Of a stretch of DNA of 64,000 nucleotides, positions 14,744 through 22,964 are shown piece by piece. Location of the stretch: the NCBI RefSeq assembly GCF_001422325.1, contig NZ_LMMR01000006.1, positions 434,001 through 498,000 on the forward strand. Reading direction: 5' to 3'. A program made the position numbers and the translations under genes. Position 1 is the stretch's first letter, and every line of letters starts with the position of its first letter. The notes beneath the pieces are model-generated. The model was given only the letters and a program-made list of their open reading frames with translations, made no database searches and was not told the DNA's origin. This DNA comes from Leifsonia sp. Leaf264 (GTDB lineage Bacteria > Actinomycetota > Actinomycetes > Actinomycetales > Microbacteriaceae).

Positions 14744-15943
14744 ATGGCTGACGACGAGGTCGATGCCCTGGCCGGGCAACTGCTCACGGCCGGGCTCGGA
14801 ATGACGCAGATGCTGTCGATCTACATCGGCGATCGACTGGGGTGGTACCGCGCGCTCGCTGATGGCAGCGCGCGCACGTCGGCTCAGCTGGCCGAGGCGA
14901 CCTCGACCGACGAGCGCTACGCGCGCGAGTGGCTCGAGCAGCAGGCCGTGTTCGGACTGCTCGAGGCGACGGATGCCGGCTCCGACGTCGGCGCGGGCGC
15001 GGCCCCGGGCGCGGGCGACGGCACAGGCGTGGGCTCCGGTGGTGCCGGCGCTGGCAGCGCCGCCGATGCTGCCGACAACGCCGGCGCCGCCGCATCCGAA
15101 GCCGCAGCCGCCGCCGCCGCAGCCCGCACCTTCCGCCTGCCGCCGGCCGCCGCCGAAGTGCTCACCGACGAGCACAGCCTCGCCTACGTGGCGCCGTTCG
15201 CGCGCACCCTCACGGCCGCCGCCGTGCGGATGCCCGAGTTGCTCGACGCCTACAGGTCGGGCGATGGCGTGGGCTGGGCGGAGTACGGCGCCGACATGCG
15301 CGAGTCCCAGGCCGACGCGAACAGACCGTGGTTCGAGAGCCGACTGGCCGACGTGCTGCGCTCCGTCCCCGAGCTGAAGAGCGCCCTCGAGCGACCGGGC
15401 GCCCGCATCGCCGAGATCGGGTTCGGCGGCGGACACGCCTCCATCGCGCTCGCCCTCGGATTCCCGGATGCCGCCATCACCGGATTCGACGTGGATGAGG
15501 CATCCGTCACCCTCGCACGGCAGAACGCGGCCGACGCCGGCGTGCACGACCGCATCGACTTCCACCTCGCGAACGGAGCCGACCTCGCCGGCAGTTTCGA
15601 CGTCGTGTTCGCCTTCGAGTGCGTGCACGACATGGCGCAGCCCGTTCCCGTGCTCGCTGCAGCCCGGGCGGCACTCGCGCCCGGCGGCCTGATGATCGTC
15701 GTCGACGAGGCCGTCGCCGACGAGTTCACCGCCCCGGGCGACGAGACCGAGCAGCTGATGTACGGCTTCAGCCTGCTGGTCTGCCTTCCCGACGGACGCT
15801 CGCACACCCCATCGGAGGCGACCGGAACCGTGATGCGCCGCTCGATCCTGGAGTCGTACGCCCGGCGGGCGGGGTTCGCCGCCGTCGACGTGCTGCCGAT
15901 CGAGGGTTTCGCGGCGTTCAGGTTCTACGCGCTGCGGCCCTGA
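14744..15943 (+). CDS. SAM-dependent methyltransferase with N-terminal winged helix and low-complexity insertion
   Basis: This 399-residue protein has an N-terminal dimerisation/winged-helix region (1-75, 'TSAQLAEATSTDERYAREWLEQQ'), an Ala/Gly/Asp-rich insertion (about 77-127), then 'RTFRLPPAAAEVL' resuming the winged-helix fold and a Rossmann domain with motif I 'IAEIGFGGGHAS' (about 222-233) and 'GFDVDEASV'. The layout resembles actinobacterial 'transcriptional regulator/methyltransferase' (Rv2258c-like) enzymes and plant O-methyltransferases. The substrate is unknown. The insertion falls exactly where family members have a short wing loop, and a similar one occurs in the hydrolase at 11171. 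TACGCT (14731-14736), 7 nt before ATG, suggests a leaderless mRNA. Confidence 0.82.
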   Translation: MADDEVDALAGQLLTAGLGMTQMLSIYIGDRLGWYRALADGSARTSAQLAEATSTDERYAREWLEQQAVFGLLEATDAGSDVGAGAAPGAGDGTGVGSGGAGAGSAADAADNAGAAASEAAAAAAAARTFRLPPAAAEVLTDEHSLAYVAPFARTLTAAAVRMPELLDAYRSGDGVGWAEYGADMRESQADANRPWFESRLADVLRSVPELKSALERPGARIAEIGFGGGHASIALALGFPDAAITGFDVDEASVTLARQNAADAGVHDRIDFHLANGADLAGSFDVVFAFECVHDMAQPVPVLAAARAALAPGGLMIVVDEAVADEFTAPGDETEQLMYGFSLLVCLPDGRSHTPSEATGTVMRRSILESYARRAGFAAVDVLPIEGFAAFRFYALRP

Positions 15944-15971
15944 ACGCCCCGCCGCCCGGCGCCATCGCGGC

Positions 15972-16023
15972 ACCCCAAGCCGCAATCGCGACGCGGCGTC
16001 GCGGCGGCGTTCCGGCGTGGGGT
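15972..16023. repeat. nested inverted repeat between convergent genes
   Basis: Inner stem CGCGAC (15987-15992) with GTCGCG (15998-16003); outer arms ACCCCA (15972-15977) and TGGGGT (16018-16023). It probably acts as a bidirectional terminator for the methyltransferase and the response regulator. Confidence 0.45.
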
Positions 16024-16094
16024 CGCGGGGCACGACACGCAGCGCGCCAAGCGAACGCCGGCCAGACCCGTCAGGCAGTCAGGCCGCGGCCCCA

Positions 16095-16721
16095 TCAGCG
16101 CAGAATCCCCCGCTGCCGCGCGGCCGACACCGCCGCCGTGCGCGAGGTCACGTCGAGCTTGGAGAAGATGTGTGCGAGGTGAGACTTCACCGTGGTCTCG
16201 CTCACGAACAGGCGCCCGGCCACCTCGGTGTTCGACAGGCCGGCGGCGACGAGTTCGAGCACCTCGATCTCGCGTGAGCTGAGACTCACCTGGGGTGCGC
16301 GCATGCGGTCGAGCAGACGCGACGCGATCACCGGTGCGAGGGCGCTCTCGCCGGCGGCCGCCGCCCGCACGGCGGCTGTCAGCTCGGCCGGCGGCGCGTC
16401 CTTCAGCAGGTAACCGCTGGCACCGGCCTCGACGGCACCGAGGATGTCGGCATCCGAGTCGTAGTTCGTCAGCACGAGAACGTACGGCGGGGCATCGAGG
16501 GCACGGATGCGGCGGGTCGCGTCGGCGCCGGTGCTGGTCGAGCGGGAACCGAACTGCAGGTCCATGAGCACCACGTCGGGGTTCTCGCGTTCGGCGGCGC
16601 GCACGGCATCCTCGGGCGTCTCGGCCTCGGCGACGACCTCGAGGTCGGGCTCGAGGTCGAACAGCGCGCGCAGCCCAGCCCGCACGATGGGGTGGTCGTC
16701 GGCGATCACTAGACGGATCAT
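16095..16721 (-). CDS. NarL-family response regulator
   Basis: The 208-residue regulator begins 'MIRLVIADDHPIVRAG'. Its receiver domain has the acidic pair Asp8-Asp9, phospho-acceptor Asp54 ('VLMDLQFG'), Thr in 'VLTNYD' and Lys in 'YLLKDAP'. The LuxR helix-turn-helix ('SSREIEVLELVAAGLSNTEV', 'SETTVKSHLAHIFSKL') occupies the C-terminus. Its ATG overlaps the kinase stop in an ATGA, so the two are translationally coupled. A slightly long loop after Asp54 ('QFGSRSTSTGAD') is typical of this subgroup. The pair most likely controls the divergent ABC exporter at 18099-19948. Confidence 0.9.
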   Translation of the reverse strand: MIRLVIADDHPIVRAGLRALFDLEPDLEVVAEAETPEDAVRAAERENPDVVLMDLQFGSRSTSTGADATRRIRALDAPPYVLVLTNYDSDADILGAVEAGASGYLLKDAPPAELTAAVRAAAAGESALAPVIASRLLDRMRAPQVSLSSREIEVLELVAAGLSNTEVAGRLFVSETTVKSHLAHIFSKLDVTSRTAAVSAARQRGILR

Positions 16722-17935
16722 GGCGCGCCCGACCCCGACCCCGACGCCGACCCCGCCTCTGCCTCGGCGAGCGCGATCTCGATCGCGAGGGTGGTGCCGC
16801 GGCCCGGCGCCGAGTCGATCTCGAGCGAGCCGCCGAGCTGCTGCACCCTCTCGCGCGTGGCGCGCAGCCCGAAGGAATCCGAGGTGACGCCGTCGGCGGC
16901 ATCCGTCTGACCGATGTCGAAGCCCGACCCGTCGTCGACGATGGTGAAGCGCAGCGCGCTGCCGTCGACAGTGAGCTCGATCGTGGCGCGGCTGGCATCG
17001 GCGTGCTGGATGACGTTCGCGATGGCGCCCTGCGCTATGCGCAGCAGCGCCGTCTGCAGGTGCATGGGCAGGGTGACGGCATCCGAGACCCGCACCGTGA
17101 CCTCGAGCGGCTGCCACTGGGTGGCGGCGAGCCGCCGGAGCGCGCCGCCGAGACCCTGGTCGTCGAGTTCCGGCGGGCTCAGCTCGCGGATGAAGCGGCG
17201 GGTGTCGGCGAGGTTCGCGGCCGCCGTCTCGCGGGCCAGCCTGATGTGTTCGACCCCGGGGCGATCGGGGTCGGCCTGCTCGGCGGCATGCAGCAGCATC
17301 TGGATGCTCGAGAGCCCTTGGGCGACGGTGTCGTGGATCTCGCGGGCGAGCCGGGCCCGCTCCGCCAGCACGCCGGACTCGTGCTCGGTCATCGCGAGCT
17401 GGTCGCGAGTGGCGATCAGCTCGGCCATGAGGGTCTCGCGCTGCTCGGCCTCGCGGGCGAGAGCCTGGTAACCGAGCCCGATGAGCAGCGCGACGCCGGC
17501 TCCGACCAGCGGGCCCACGACGCCGCCGACGGTCCACTCCCCGTGGGATCCGAGGGCGACGATCGCGACGATCGTCGACAGCACGATCGCGAGCGAGCCC
17601 CACCAGCGGCCGAGCAGGTGCAGGTAGAGGAAGAACAGCGGGAACACGATGTAGGCGGCATCCGGGGTGAGCCAGAGCAGCACGATCCACTCGGCGCTGA
17701 GGAGTCCGAGCCACAGGAGTCTCGGCATCCGTCCCCGCGAACTGATGCCGCGAGCCAGCACGGCGCCGAACACGTAGGTGACCAGCAGCACGACCGACAA
17801 GGCGATCACGGCGGCGCTCGAGTCGGTCGGCACGAGCGCGGCGCGGGCGACGACGAGAACGGTGAGGGCGAGGAACAGCACGTGCAGCCCGGCACGCAGG
17901 CCCGCGAACACCGGGGTCAGCGGGGTGTGGGCCAT
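16718..17935 (-). CDS. HisKA_3 (NarX/DesK-type) sensor histidine kinase
   Basis: This 405-residue kinase has five or six hydrophobic segments within residues 12-157, no large extracellular domain, a short coiled coil (158-190), the HisKA_3 dimerisation motif 'LAREIHDTVAQGLSSIQ' with phosphorylated His201, and a HATPase_c domain ('AQGAIANVIQHADAS', 'IVDDGSGFD', 'FGLRATRERVQQLGGSLEI'). Such kinases sense membrane or envelope stress from within the bilayer. The tail is Ser/Gly/Ala-rich. TAGAGT (minus strand; plus 17942-17947) is 6 nt before the start, so the mRNA is probably leaderless. It is coupled with the response regulator and divergent from an FtsX-type exporter, the classic arrangement for an inducible detoxification module. 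Confidence 0.9.
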   Translation of the reverse strand: MAHTPLTPVFAGLRAGLHVLFLALTVLVVARAALVPTDSSAAVIALSVVLLVTYVFGAVLARGISSRGRMPRLLWLGLLSAEWIVLLWLTPDAAYIVFPLFFLYLHLLGRWWGSLAIVLSTIVAIVALGSHGEWTVGGVVGPLVGAGVALLIGLGYQALAREAEQRETLMAELIATRDQLAMTEHESGVLAERARLAREIHDTVAQGLSSIQMLLHAAEQADPDRPGVEHIRLARETAAANLADTRRFIRELSPPELDDQGLGGALRRLAATQWQPLEVTVRVSDAVTLPMHLQTALLRIAQGAIANVIQHADASRATIELTVDGSALRFTIVDDGSGFDIGQTDAADGVTSDSFGLRATRERVQQLGGSLEIDSAPGRGTTLAIEIALAEAEAGSASGSGSGAP

Positions 17936-18098
17936 GTGCTGACTCTACGCGCGGCGGCGCTGCGGCTCATCGTCCGAAAGTACGACTCGGAGACCCGCCG
18001 ATCGGTCGCCGAGGAGCATGCTCGCGGCCGATGACCCGAACGCGCATCGACGGGAGAGTCGAATGGTCACCGGATGCGGTGACGGAAATGGAGTCACC

Positions 18099-19169
18099 AT
18101 GTTCGTCGCACTGCGCGACCTGCGCTTCGCGAAGGGCCGATTCGTGCTCATCGGCTCGGTCGTCGCCCTCATCACCGTTCTCGTCGGGTTCCTCAGTGGA
18201 CTCACCGGCGGGCTCGCCATCCAGAACATCTCGGGGGTGCTGGCCCTCCCGGCCGACAGGCTCGTGTTCTCGGAGCCCACCGACGGCTCCGGATCGGCGA
18301 GCTTCTCCGACTCCGCCATCACGGAGCAGATGGCAGCGGCCTGGGCATCAGCGGACGGCGTCGACTCGGCGCAGCCGCTCGGCATCAGCCAGACGCGCGC
18401 CGAGGCCGGCGACATCCGCACGGCCATCGCTCTCTTCGGCGTCGAGCCCGGCTTCGACGCCACGTCGCCCACGGCAGACGGCCGGCTCGGCCTGTCCACG
18501 ACTGCCGCCGATGAGCTCGGCGTCACGACGGGTGACGACGTCACCATCGCCGGCACCGACTACACGGTCGAGACCGTCGAGGGCGACTGGTGGTACAGCC
18601 ACACCCCCGTCGTGCAGATGACCATCGACGACTGGCAGGCGTATTCGGCCGCCACGGGCAACCCCGACGCCTACGCCACAGTGCTCGCCGTCGACGGCGA
18701 CCCCGACTGGGCATCCGTCGACAAGACAGCCGCGACGCAGTCGGAGAGCCTCATCGGATCGCTCACCGCCATCGGCGCGTTCCGCTCCGAGATCGGCTCG
18801 CTGCTGCTCATGGTCGCCATGCTGTTCGGCATCTCGGGCCTCGTGATCGGTGCGTTCTTCACCGTGTGGACCATCCAGCGCACCGGCGACATCGCCGTGC
18901 TCAAGGCCCTCGGTGCAAGCACGCCCTCGCTCGTCAAGGATGCCCTCGGACAGGCGCTCATCGTGCTCCTGCTCGGCATCGGCGTCGGCCTCGCCGTCGT
19001 CACCGGCCTCGGCGCCCTCGCCGGAACGGCGCTGCCGTTCCTGCTCTCCCCCATCACCACCCTCCTGCCCGGCGCGATCATGATCGTGCTCGGCCTCGCG
19101 GGCGCCGCTTTCGCGCTCCGCTCCGTCACCTCAGCCGACCCCCTCACAGCCCTCGGGAGCAACCGATGA
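18099..19169 (+). CDS. FtsX-family ABC transporter permease
   Basis: This 356-residue protein (GGAG 6 nt upstream) has one N-terminal membrane helix (about 15-40), a large extracytoplasmic MacB-type domain (about 41-235), and three C-terminal helices (about 245-350) with the FtsX signature around 'AFFTVWTIQRTGDIAVLKALGAS'. This is the MacB/DevC type VII ABC fold, which works by mechanotransmission rather than by direct passage of substrate. Its stop overlaps the start of the ATPase gene (ATGA). The substrate is unknown; antimicrobial peptide or lipid export is usual when a NarL-type two-component pair sits next door. Confidence 0.87.
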   Translation: MFVALRDLRFAKGRFVLIGSVVALITVLVGFLSGLTGGLAIQNISGVLALPADRLVFSEPTDGSGSASFSDSAITEQMAAAWASADGVDSAQPLGISQTRAEAGDIRTAIALFGVEPGFDATSPTADGRLGLSTTAADELGVTTGDDVTIAGTDYTVETVEGDWWYSHTPVVQMTIDDWQAYSAATGNPDAYATVLAVDGDPDWASVDKTAATQSESLIGSLTAIGAFRSEIGSLLLMVAMLFGISGLVIGAFFTVWTIQRTGDIAVLKALGASTPSLVKDALGQALIVLLLGIGVGLAVVTGLGALAGTALPFLLSPITTLLPGAIMIVLGLAGAAFALRSVTSADPLTALGSNR

Positions 19170-19948
19170 TCACCCTCGACGACGTCACCCTCACCTTCCC
19201 CGACGGAGACACCCGCGTCACCGCCGTCGACCACGTGTCTCTCACAGCGCATCCCGGAACCGTGACAGGCATCACCGGGCCGAGCGGAAGCGGCAAGTCC
19301 AGCCTGCTCGCCGTCGCCGCCACGCTGATCACGCCCGACTCCGGTCGCGTCATCATCGACGGGGTCGAGACCACGGGTCTCGGCGCCGGCGACGCCAGCC
19401 GACTGCGCCGCGACTCCATCGGCATCGTCTTCCAGCAGTCCAACCTGCTGCCGTCGCTCACGGCGCGGGAGCAGCTGATGGTGATGAACGAGCTCGGCGC
19501 CAAGCACTCGCGGAGTCGGCGAGCTGAAGCCGCCACCCACGCCGACGACCTCCTCGCGTCGGTCGGGCTGGCCGACCAGCGCGGCAAGCGCCCGCACCAG
19601 CTCTCGGGCGGGCAACGCCAGCGCGTGAACATCGCCAGGGCGCTGATGAACGACCCGAGCGTGCTGCTCGTCGACGAACCGACGAGCGCCCTCGACCAGG
19701 AGCGCGGCGCCGAGATCATCGAGCTCATCCTGCGACTGTCGGCCGAGCGCAGCACCTCCACGCTGCTCGTCACCCACGACCTCGTGCACCTGCCGCGGAT
19801 GCATGCCGTGGTGCGCATCGTCGATGGGCGCGTGGAGTCGGCGACCGCCGGTGGCGCTGCGGCTGCGTCGTCGACTGGGCCCGCGCCTACGTCTGCGACT
19901 GGGCCCGCGCCCGCGTCTGCGTCACGGCTTCAACCGACGGATGCGTGA
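19166..19948 (+). CDS. ABC transporter ATP-binding protein (MacB/LolD-like)
   Basis: The 260-residue ATPase has all nucleotide-binding motifs: Walker A 'GPSGSGKSS', Q-loop 'FQQSNLLPS', signature 'LSGGQRQR', Walker B 'VLLVDEPTSALD' and the H-loop in 'LVTHDL'. It is coupled to the upstream permease by an ATGA overlap and powers the exporter. The last about 30 residues are a Thr/Gly/Pro/Ala repeat ('TGPAPTSATGPAPAS') not found in core LolD proteins, apparently a low-complexity extension. The unit is probably regulated by the divergent two-component system. Confidence 0.9.
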   Translation: MITLDDVTLTFPDGDTRVTAVDHVSLTAHPGTVTGITGPSGSGKSSLLAVAATLITPDSGRVIIDGVETTGLGAGDASRLRRDSIGIVFQQSNLLPSLTAREQLMVMNELGAKHSRSRRAEAATHADDLLASVGLADQRGKRPHQLSGGQRQRVNIARALMNDPSVLLVDEPTSALDQERGAEIIELILRLSAERSTSTLLVTHDLVHLPRMHAVVRIVDGRVESATAGGAAAASSTGPAPTSATGPAPASASRLQPTDA

Positions 19949-19980
19949 CGCCGGGGGCCGCCGCCGCTACGCTCAGCCAC

Positions 19981-20172
19981 ATGGCTGATGATCAGGACCG
20001 CTCCGTACGCACCTACACGATCCTGTTCAGTGCCGTCGGCGCCGTGATGCTGCTCGTGGGCCTGCTCGATCTGCTCACGACCGACGACAACGCGCTGCTC
20101 GCCTGGGTGATCATCGCGTGCGGCGTGTTCAACATCGGGCTCGCCATCGTGTTCCACCGGCGACGCGGGTAG
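19981..20172 (+). CDS. small two-helix membrane protein
   Basis: This 63-residue protein has a polar N-terminus 'MADDQDRSVRTYT' and two hydrophobic helices ('ILFSAVGAVMLLVGLLDLL' and 'AWVIIACGVFNIGLAIVF') ending in 'HRRRG', so both ends are cytoplasmic. No family is recognised. It starts 32 nt after the ABC ATPase gene. TACGCT (19968-19973) lies 7 nt before the ATG with no ribosome site, the same leaderless pattern as at 14744, which supports it as a real gene with its own promoter. Confidence 0.6.
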   Translation: MADDQDRSVRTYTILFSAVGAVMLLVGLLDLLTTDDNALLAWVIIACGVFNIGLAIVFHRRRG

Positions 20173-20213
20173 GACTGGCGCGGTCGGACTCGATCGCCGA
20201 GGCCCGGAAGCCG

Positions 20214-22193
20214 TCAGCGAACAGAGCGGGTCTTCCGGGTGCGACGGATGCGGGCGGCTCCGAGGAGCGCCATCCCCAGCGCCGTGAGGAACACGGCGGC
20301 CGCGAGGGAGTCCCGCGAGTCGACACCGGTCGCGGCCAGGGTGCCGGACCCGCCGGAAGCGGTGCCTGAGCCGCCGCCATCACTCGTGCCGCCACTCGTG
20401 CCGCCGCCACCCGTGCCGCCGCCATCGGTACCGCCGCCGCCCGTGCCACCTCCGGAGTCGGCTGTGTTGATGATCGAGCAGGAGACGTCGTCGCCCCAGT
20501 CGACCGTCACGGTGTCGCCCACCACGGTGGCGCCGGTGCAGACCCAATCACGGGCGACGTAGCCGTCGGGCCCACCCGATTCGCTGAGCACGTAGTCACC
20601 AGGAAGCACCTCGGCCTCCGTGACCGGCGTTGATCCCGTCGCCCCCGAGATCGGAGTCGGACCAGCCGCTGAGAGCACCCAGTCGGAGGGGGAGGCGGTT
20701 CCGCCCGACACGATCTTGATGAGCGTGAGCTTCGGATCAGCGAGGTCGAAGGTGTTGACGATCGTGCACGTCACGTCGTCACCGGCCTCCACCGACACCA
20801 CGCCGTCCACCACCTCGGCTCCGTCGCAACTCCAGTCGCCGGCGGTGTAGTCGGCGGGCCCGCCCGACTCGCTCAGCGTGTAGTCACCGGGATCGACGAC
20901 GGCATCCGTCACCGTGGAATCCCCCGACGCACCCGTTATCGGAGTCGGACCCGAAGCCGACAGCTCCCAGTCACCAGCATCCGCGTCGCCGCCGTCGACG
21001 ACCTTCACCAGCGTGAGCTCCGCCTGCGTCGGCGGAGTCGAGCAGCTGAGCTGCGCGTCGAACGGGAAGTCGTGCACCTCGCGGGGCGTCGTGCCCGCTG
21101 GGCCGCCTGGCCCATGCGTGAAGGAGGTACCGATGATGTTGCCCTCGATGTTCTGCGTCACCTCCCAGAGCACGTCGGCGCGCGGCGCGTAGATCGTTCC
21201 CTCGAGCGAGTCGCCGCCGGTCACTGTGACGGTCGTCGCTGTGGGGAAGTTGTACAGGATGAACGGCGCCTGGGCCGATGTTGCGCCGGGAGAGTTCGGC
21301 ATCCGACCGTTGAACGACGAGCCAGTGACGTTGACGAGAAGGGGCGAGGACTGCGTGGGTTCGTCATCGTAGGTGAGTTCACCGAGCGCCGAGAGGTCCT
21401 CGGCGGTGATGGTGAGCACGTTGGTCTGGCCCGGAACGAGTTCAACGTGTCCGCGTGTCCCGGTGGCGAATGGCGAGGTCAGGGGAGCGCCCTGGTCGTC
21501 GGTGAGCACGACGGTGTTCGGGCACGTGCCGAGATCCGTCGACAGGCCGCGATACGTCTTGAAGGCTGTCGGGATGTCGATGAGATTCGACGGCACCGGG
21601 GTGCCGATCGAAGCCGGCGTCTGACGCGACGTGCCCTCGATGCGCGGAGTAGCCTCGGCGGCGGCAGCAGGCTTCGTGATGCGCCAGTCGATGGGCGAGT
21701 TGTTCATGTCGACGTCGTGCGCGAGATAGGTGCTCGGATTGGCCACCTTGGCGTAGCCGCCGTTCAGCACCCGGAGGATGTTCCCGCCCGACTGGGCGAA
21801 GTTCATGCCCCCACCCACATAGAGCGATGTCGGAACGGTGTCGCCTGGGGCGATGAACGTGGGCGTGGGCGTGGTGCCGCCGGCCTCGACGTTGTAGGTG
21901 GTTCCGAAGGAGAGGTTTCCGCCGAGCGCGAGAGTGCCCTCTGACTCGTCGGCGTTGAGGAAGACGTTCCGCTCGATGAACACGAGGAAGCCACTGTTCG
22001 CCGGATGCGCCGGATAGGGCGTCGCCGGGGGCGGGGGTGGGGTGGGAGTGATCGGCACGCGCACGGGATTGACCGGACCGACGTCGGCGGCCGCCGGAGC
22101 GACGACTCCGACGAGGCCTCCGAGGATTGCGCTCCCTGCGGTGAGTGCGCCGGCGGCGATGAGGGTGATGGAACGCCTTGGCCGACTGAGCAT
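20214..22193 (-). CDS. choice-of-anchor A surface protein with LAATG sorting signal
   Basis: This 659-residue protein has an N-terminal signal peptide (about 1-36, Ala-rich, ending 'APAAA'), a choice-of-anchor A domain (about 65-375, 'FLVFIERNVFLNADESEGTL' to the 'GTIYAPRAD' strand), two prealbumin-like (SpaA/CNA-B-related) repeats of about 88 residues ('LTLVKVVDGG...CTIVNT' and 'LTLIKIVSGG...CSIINT'), a Gly/Thr/Ser stalk, and at 619-623 'LAATG', then a hydrophobic helix and the basic tail 'RIRRTRKTRSVR'. This is a class E-type (LAXTG) sortase signal, so the protein should be linked to peptidoglycan and act as an adhesin or stalk. No sortase gene is in the window. It is divergent from the clpP operon. 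Confidence 0.85.
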   Translation of the reverse strand: MLSRPRRSITLIAAGALTAGSAILGGLVGVVAPAAADVGPVNPVRVPITPTPPPPPATPYPAHPANSGFLVFIERNVFLNADESEGTLALGGNLSFGTTYNVEAGGTTPTPTFIAPGDTVPTSLYVGGGMNFAQSGGNILRVLNGGYAKVANPSTYLAHDVDMNNSPIDWRITKPAAAAEATPRIEGTSRQTPASIGTPVPSNLIDIPTAFKTYRGLSTDLGTCPNTVVLTDDQGAPLTSPFATGTRGHVELVPGQTNVLTITAEDLSALGELTYDDEPTQSSPLLVNVTGSSFNGRMPNSPGATSAQAPFILYNFPTATTVTVTGGDSLEGTIYAPRADVLWEVTQNIEGNIIGTSFTHGPGGPAGTTPREVHDFPFDAQLSCSTPPTQAELTLVKVVDGGDADAGDWELSASGPTPITGASGDSTVTDAVVDPGDYTLSESGGPADYTAGDWSCDGAEVVDGVVSVEAGDDVTCTIVNTFDLADPKLTLIKIVSGGTASPSDWVLSAAGPTPISGATGSTPVTEAEVLPGDYVLSESGGPDGYVARDWVCTGATVVGDTVTVDWGDDVSCSIINTADSGGGTGGGGTDGGGTGGGGTSGGTSDGGGSGTASGGSGTLAATGVDSRDSLAAAVFLTALGMALLGAARIRRTRKTRSVR

Positions 22194-22286
22194 GTCTCAT
22201 GCTCGCATCGGCATGCTCGGAAGACAAGGGGGTGCGCGGGCCTGAGACGACTGCCGGGGCCAACCGCCCACAGACGATCCGCCGAC

Positions 22287-22298
22287 GGCAGAACTGCC
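22287..22298. promoter_or_regulatory. palindrome upstream of clpP pair, PopR-box candidate
   Basis: GGCAG-AA-CTGCC between the divergent adhesin and clpP genes. From memory, the Streptomyces PopR box is built of TTCTGCC and GGCAGAA half-sites; both half-site sequences are present here (one per strand) but overlapped rather than spaced, so the match is suggestive only. Confidence 0.4.
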
Positions 22299-22349
22299 CG
22301 TGGCGGATGCGCTGGGCTCACGGCATCCGTTCACCGCACAGTGGATGAC

Positions 22350-22964
22350 ATGAGCACAGACACCGCCATCCAACCCATCGACCATGAACTCGTCACGCGG
22401 CTGTTCCAGAACCGCGTCGTGATGCTCGGCAACGAGCTCGACCAGAACCTCGGCAACAGGTTGTGCAGCCAGCTGCTGATGCTGAGCGCTGAAGATCAGC
22501 ATGCCGACATCGGCTTCTGGATCAACTCCCCCGGCGGCTCGGTGTCGGCGATGCTGGCGATCCGCGACGTGATGCAGGCGATCCCGAACGACGTGTCGAC
22601 CCTCGCCATCGGCATGGCGGCGAGCGCCGGGCAGTTCCTGCTCACATCGGGCACGCCGGGCAAGCGGTACGCGCTGCCGCACGCGCGCATCCTGATGCAC
22701 CAGGGCTCCGCGGGCATCGGGGGAACCGCGGTCGACGTCGAACTGCAGGCCGACGACCTGCGCTACACCCGCGACCTGGTGCTCGGCATCATGGCCGACG
22801 CCACGGGCCAGAGCGTGGAGACACTCACCGTCGACTCGCTGCGCGACCGCTGGTACACGGCCGAGCAGGCACGCGAGTACGGCTTCCTCGATCGGGTGGT
22901 GTCGAGCATGCCCGACATCTACCCGCGCACCTTCGGGTCGCTGCCGATCGGACCGCGGGCATGA
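22350..22964 (+). CDS. ClpP protease subunit, catalytic (second clpP operon)
   Basis: This 204-residue ClpP peptidase has an intact triad: Ser92 in 'GMAASAGQ', His117 in 'RILMHQ' and Asp166 in 'LRDRW'. The N-terminal 'RVVMLGNELDQNLGNRLCSQLLML' and 'INSPGGSVSAMLAI' match the family. ClpP forms double heptamers that degrade substrates fed by ClpX/ClpC. The gene is paired with a second clpP by an ATGA overlap, as in actinobacterial clpP3-clpP4 operons. A ClpP paralogue pair encoded apart from clpX is usually a conditional back-up system. CACAGT lies 7 nt before the ATG (possible leaderless start); a GTG nine bases upstream is an alternative. Confidence 0.88.
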   Translation: MSTDTAIQPIDHELVTRLFQNRVVMLGNELDQNLGNRLCSQLLMLSAEDQHADIGFWINSPGGSVSAMLAIRDVMQAIPNDVSTLAIGMAASAGQFLLTSGTPGKRYALPHARILMHQGSAGIGGTAVDVELQADDLRYTRDLVLGIMADATGQSVETLTVDSLRDRWYTAEQAREYGFLDRVVSSMPDIYPRTFGSLPIGPRA

